A stretch of DNA of 6,608 nucleotides from Parafannyhessea sp902761955. GTDB taxonomy: Bacteria; Actinomycetota; Coriobacteriia; Coriobacteriales; Atopobiaceae. Within the stretch, counting starts at the first letter, position 1. Every line of letters begins with the position of its first letter. The DNA is taken from the NCBI GenBank assembly GCA_902761955.1, contig CACWMM010000077.1, forward strand, positions 1-6,608, given 5' to 3'. Shown piece after piece: positions 6,106 through 6,608 of this stretch. The position numbers and the translations under genes are program-made. The notes under the pieces were generated by a model that saw only the letters and a list, made by a program, of their open reading frames with translations, was not told the origin of the DNA and did no database searches.

Positions 6106-6608
6106 CTATTCCCACCTTACGTTCCCCGCACCAGAGTGACGCGCGCCGGCGGGGCTCCCCCACTGGCCGCAGCGCTTCAGCATGTCCATGCGCGCCTGCA
6201 CGTACCACTTCTCCGCGGCGTCGCCCACATGGCGCGCGACGCTGTCCGCAAGGCCCATGCCAAACGTCGAGAGCAGGGCGTCGAGCGCCATGAGCGCGCC
6301 CAGCGCGAGAAGGACGTAGCGCGGCCAGCCGGAGCCCTGTGCCAGGCCAAGGGACGCCACCCACGCCGCAAGCGGCAGGATGAGCGGGCCGTACCACTGC
6401 TTCTGGATGAGGCTCGTGAGCTCCGAGGTGTACGTGCCGCTCTTGCGGACCTCCACGTGCACGCCCGTCGCAAGCGACACCGCCCCGTTTATGGCCTCGC
6501 GCACGACGCCGGACACGTGCCCGGTCAGCGACTCGTACGCCAGGAAGTACGTGGGATACACCGCCGCGCACAGGAGCGGCACCCAGTCCGCAAGCGTCTG
6601 GAGGCGCG
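6106..6608 (-). CDS. Unrecognised membrane protein, C-terminal part (runs off right edge)
   Basis: This is the last 166 residues of a protein whose beginning lies outside the window; the frame is open to base 6608. A GTG at 6582 is probably an internal valine, because the frame continues upstream with sensible residues (RLQTLADW) and no ribosome site. Hydrophobic stretches occur in PLLCAAVYPTYFLAY (just after that valine), WYGPLILPLAAWVASLGLA, and YVLLALGALMALDALLS. The tail is polar and contains KWYVQARMDMLKRCGQW. No enzyme motif or named family is evident. This frame is preferred over overlapping ones because its composition is that of a membrane protein, while the alternatives are rich in arginine and alanine. 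Four sampled lines are 70-77% GC, far above the downstream genes. Its stop is two bases before the next ATG, so the two are co-transcribed. Function is unknown; a role in the same surface glycan is suggested only by position. Confidence 0.72.
   Translation of the reverse strand, partial: RLQTLADWVPLLCAAVYPTYFLAYESLTGHVSGVVREAINGAVSLATGVHVEVRKSGTYTSELTSLIQKQWYGPLILPLAAWVASLGLAQGSGWPRYVLLALGALMALDALLSTFGMGLADSVARHVGDAAEKWYVQARMDMLKRCGQWGSPAGARHSGAGNVRWE

Noticed and set aside
6104..6571. N-terminal extension of the GT-C-like frame to 622 residues, a possible fusion
   Set aside because: The extension is rich in arginine, glycine and alanine, overlaps the better membrane-protein frame, and ATG 6103 has a good ribosome site.

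Overview
All eight genes seen here lie on the minus strand and read from the right edge to the left edge. They are packed tightly: most gaps or overlaps are under 25 bases, and the largest gap is 81 bases. No terminator-like hairpin with a T-run was found. The window looks like the interior of one operon for a rhamnose-containing cell-surface polysaccharide, and both ends run off the window. No RNA gene, mobile element, CRISPR array or long repeat was found.

In transcription order (right to left) the layout is as follows. First comes the 3' part of a GC-rich gene for an unrecognised membrane protein (stop at 6106). Second is a 466-residue multi-pass membrane protein that resembles a GT-C glycosyltransferase (6103-4703). 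An 81-base gap follows. Then come rfbA/rmlA (4621-3719), rfbD/rmlD (3716-2799), a GT2-family glycosyltransferase (2806-1649), a GtrA-like four-helix membrane protein (1629-1210), rfbC/rmlC (1203-604) and the 5' two-thirds or so of rfbB/rmlB (584 to beyond base 1).

RmlA, RmlB, RmlC and RmlD together convert glucose-1-phosphate and dTTP to dTDP-L-rhamnose. The four genes are present but split into rfbA-rfbD and rfbC-rfbB by the GT2-gtrA pair. A reasonable inference is that the GT2 enzyme uses the dTDP-rhamnose, or another sugar of the same glycan. The GtrA-like protein and the GT-C-like protein would then act at the membrane to move or add lipid-linked sugars.

The organism is probably a GC-rich Gram-positive. 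The ready use of AGGAGG-type ribosome binding sites, the GTG and TTG starts, and the general look of the Rml proteins make me favour Actinomycetota, possibly class Coriobacteriia (Olsenella/Collinsella-like). This is a guess from protein appearance, not a search. Hand counts show about 70-77% GC in the rightmost gene and about 50-62% in the lines sampled from the rest, with the step at the junction near 6105. This suggests a mosaic locus of the kind common for surface polysaccharide clusters.
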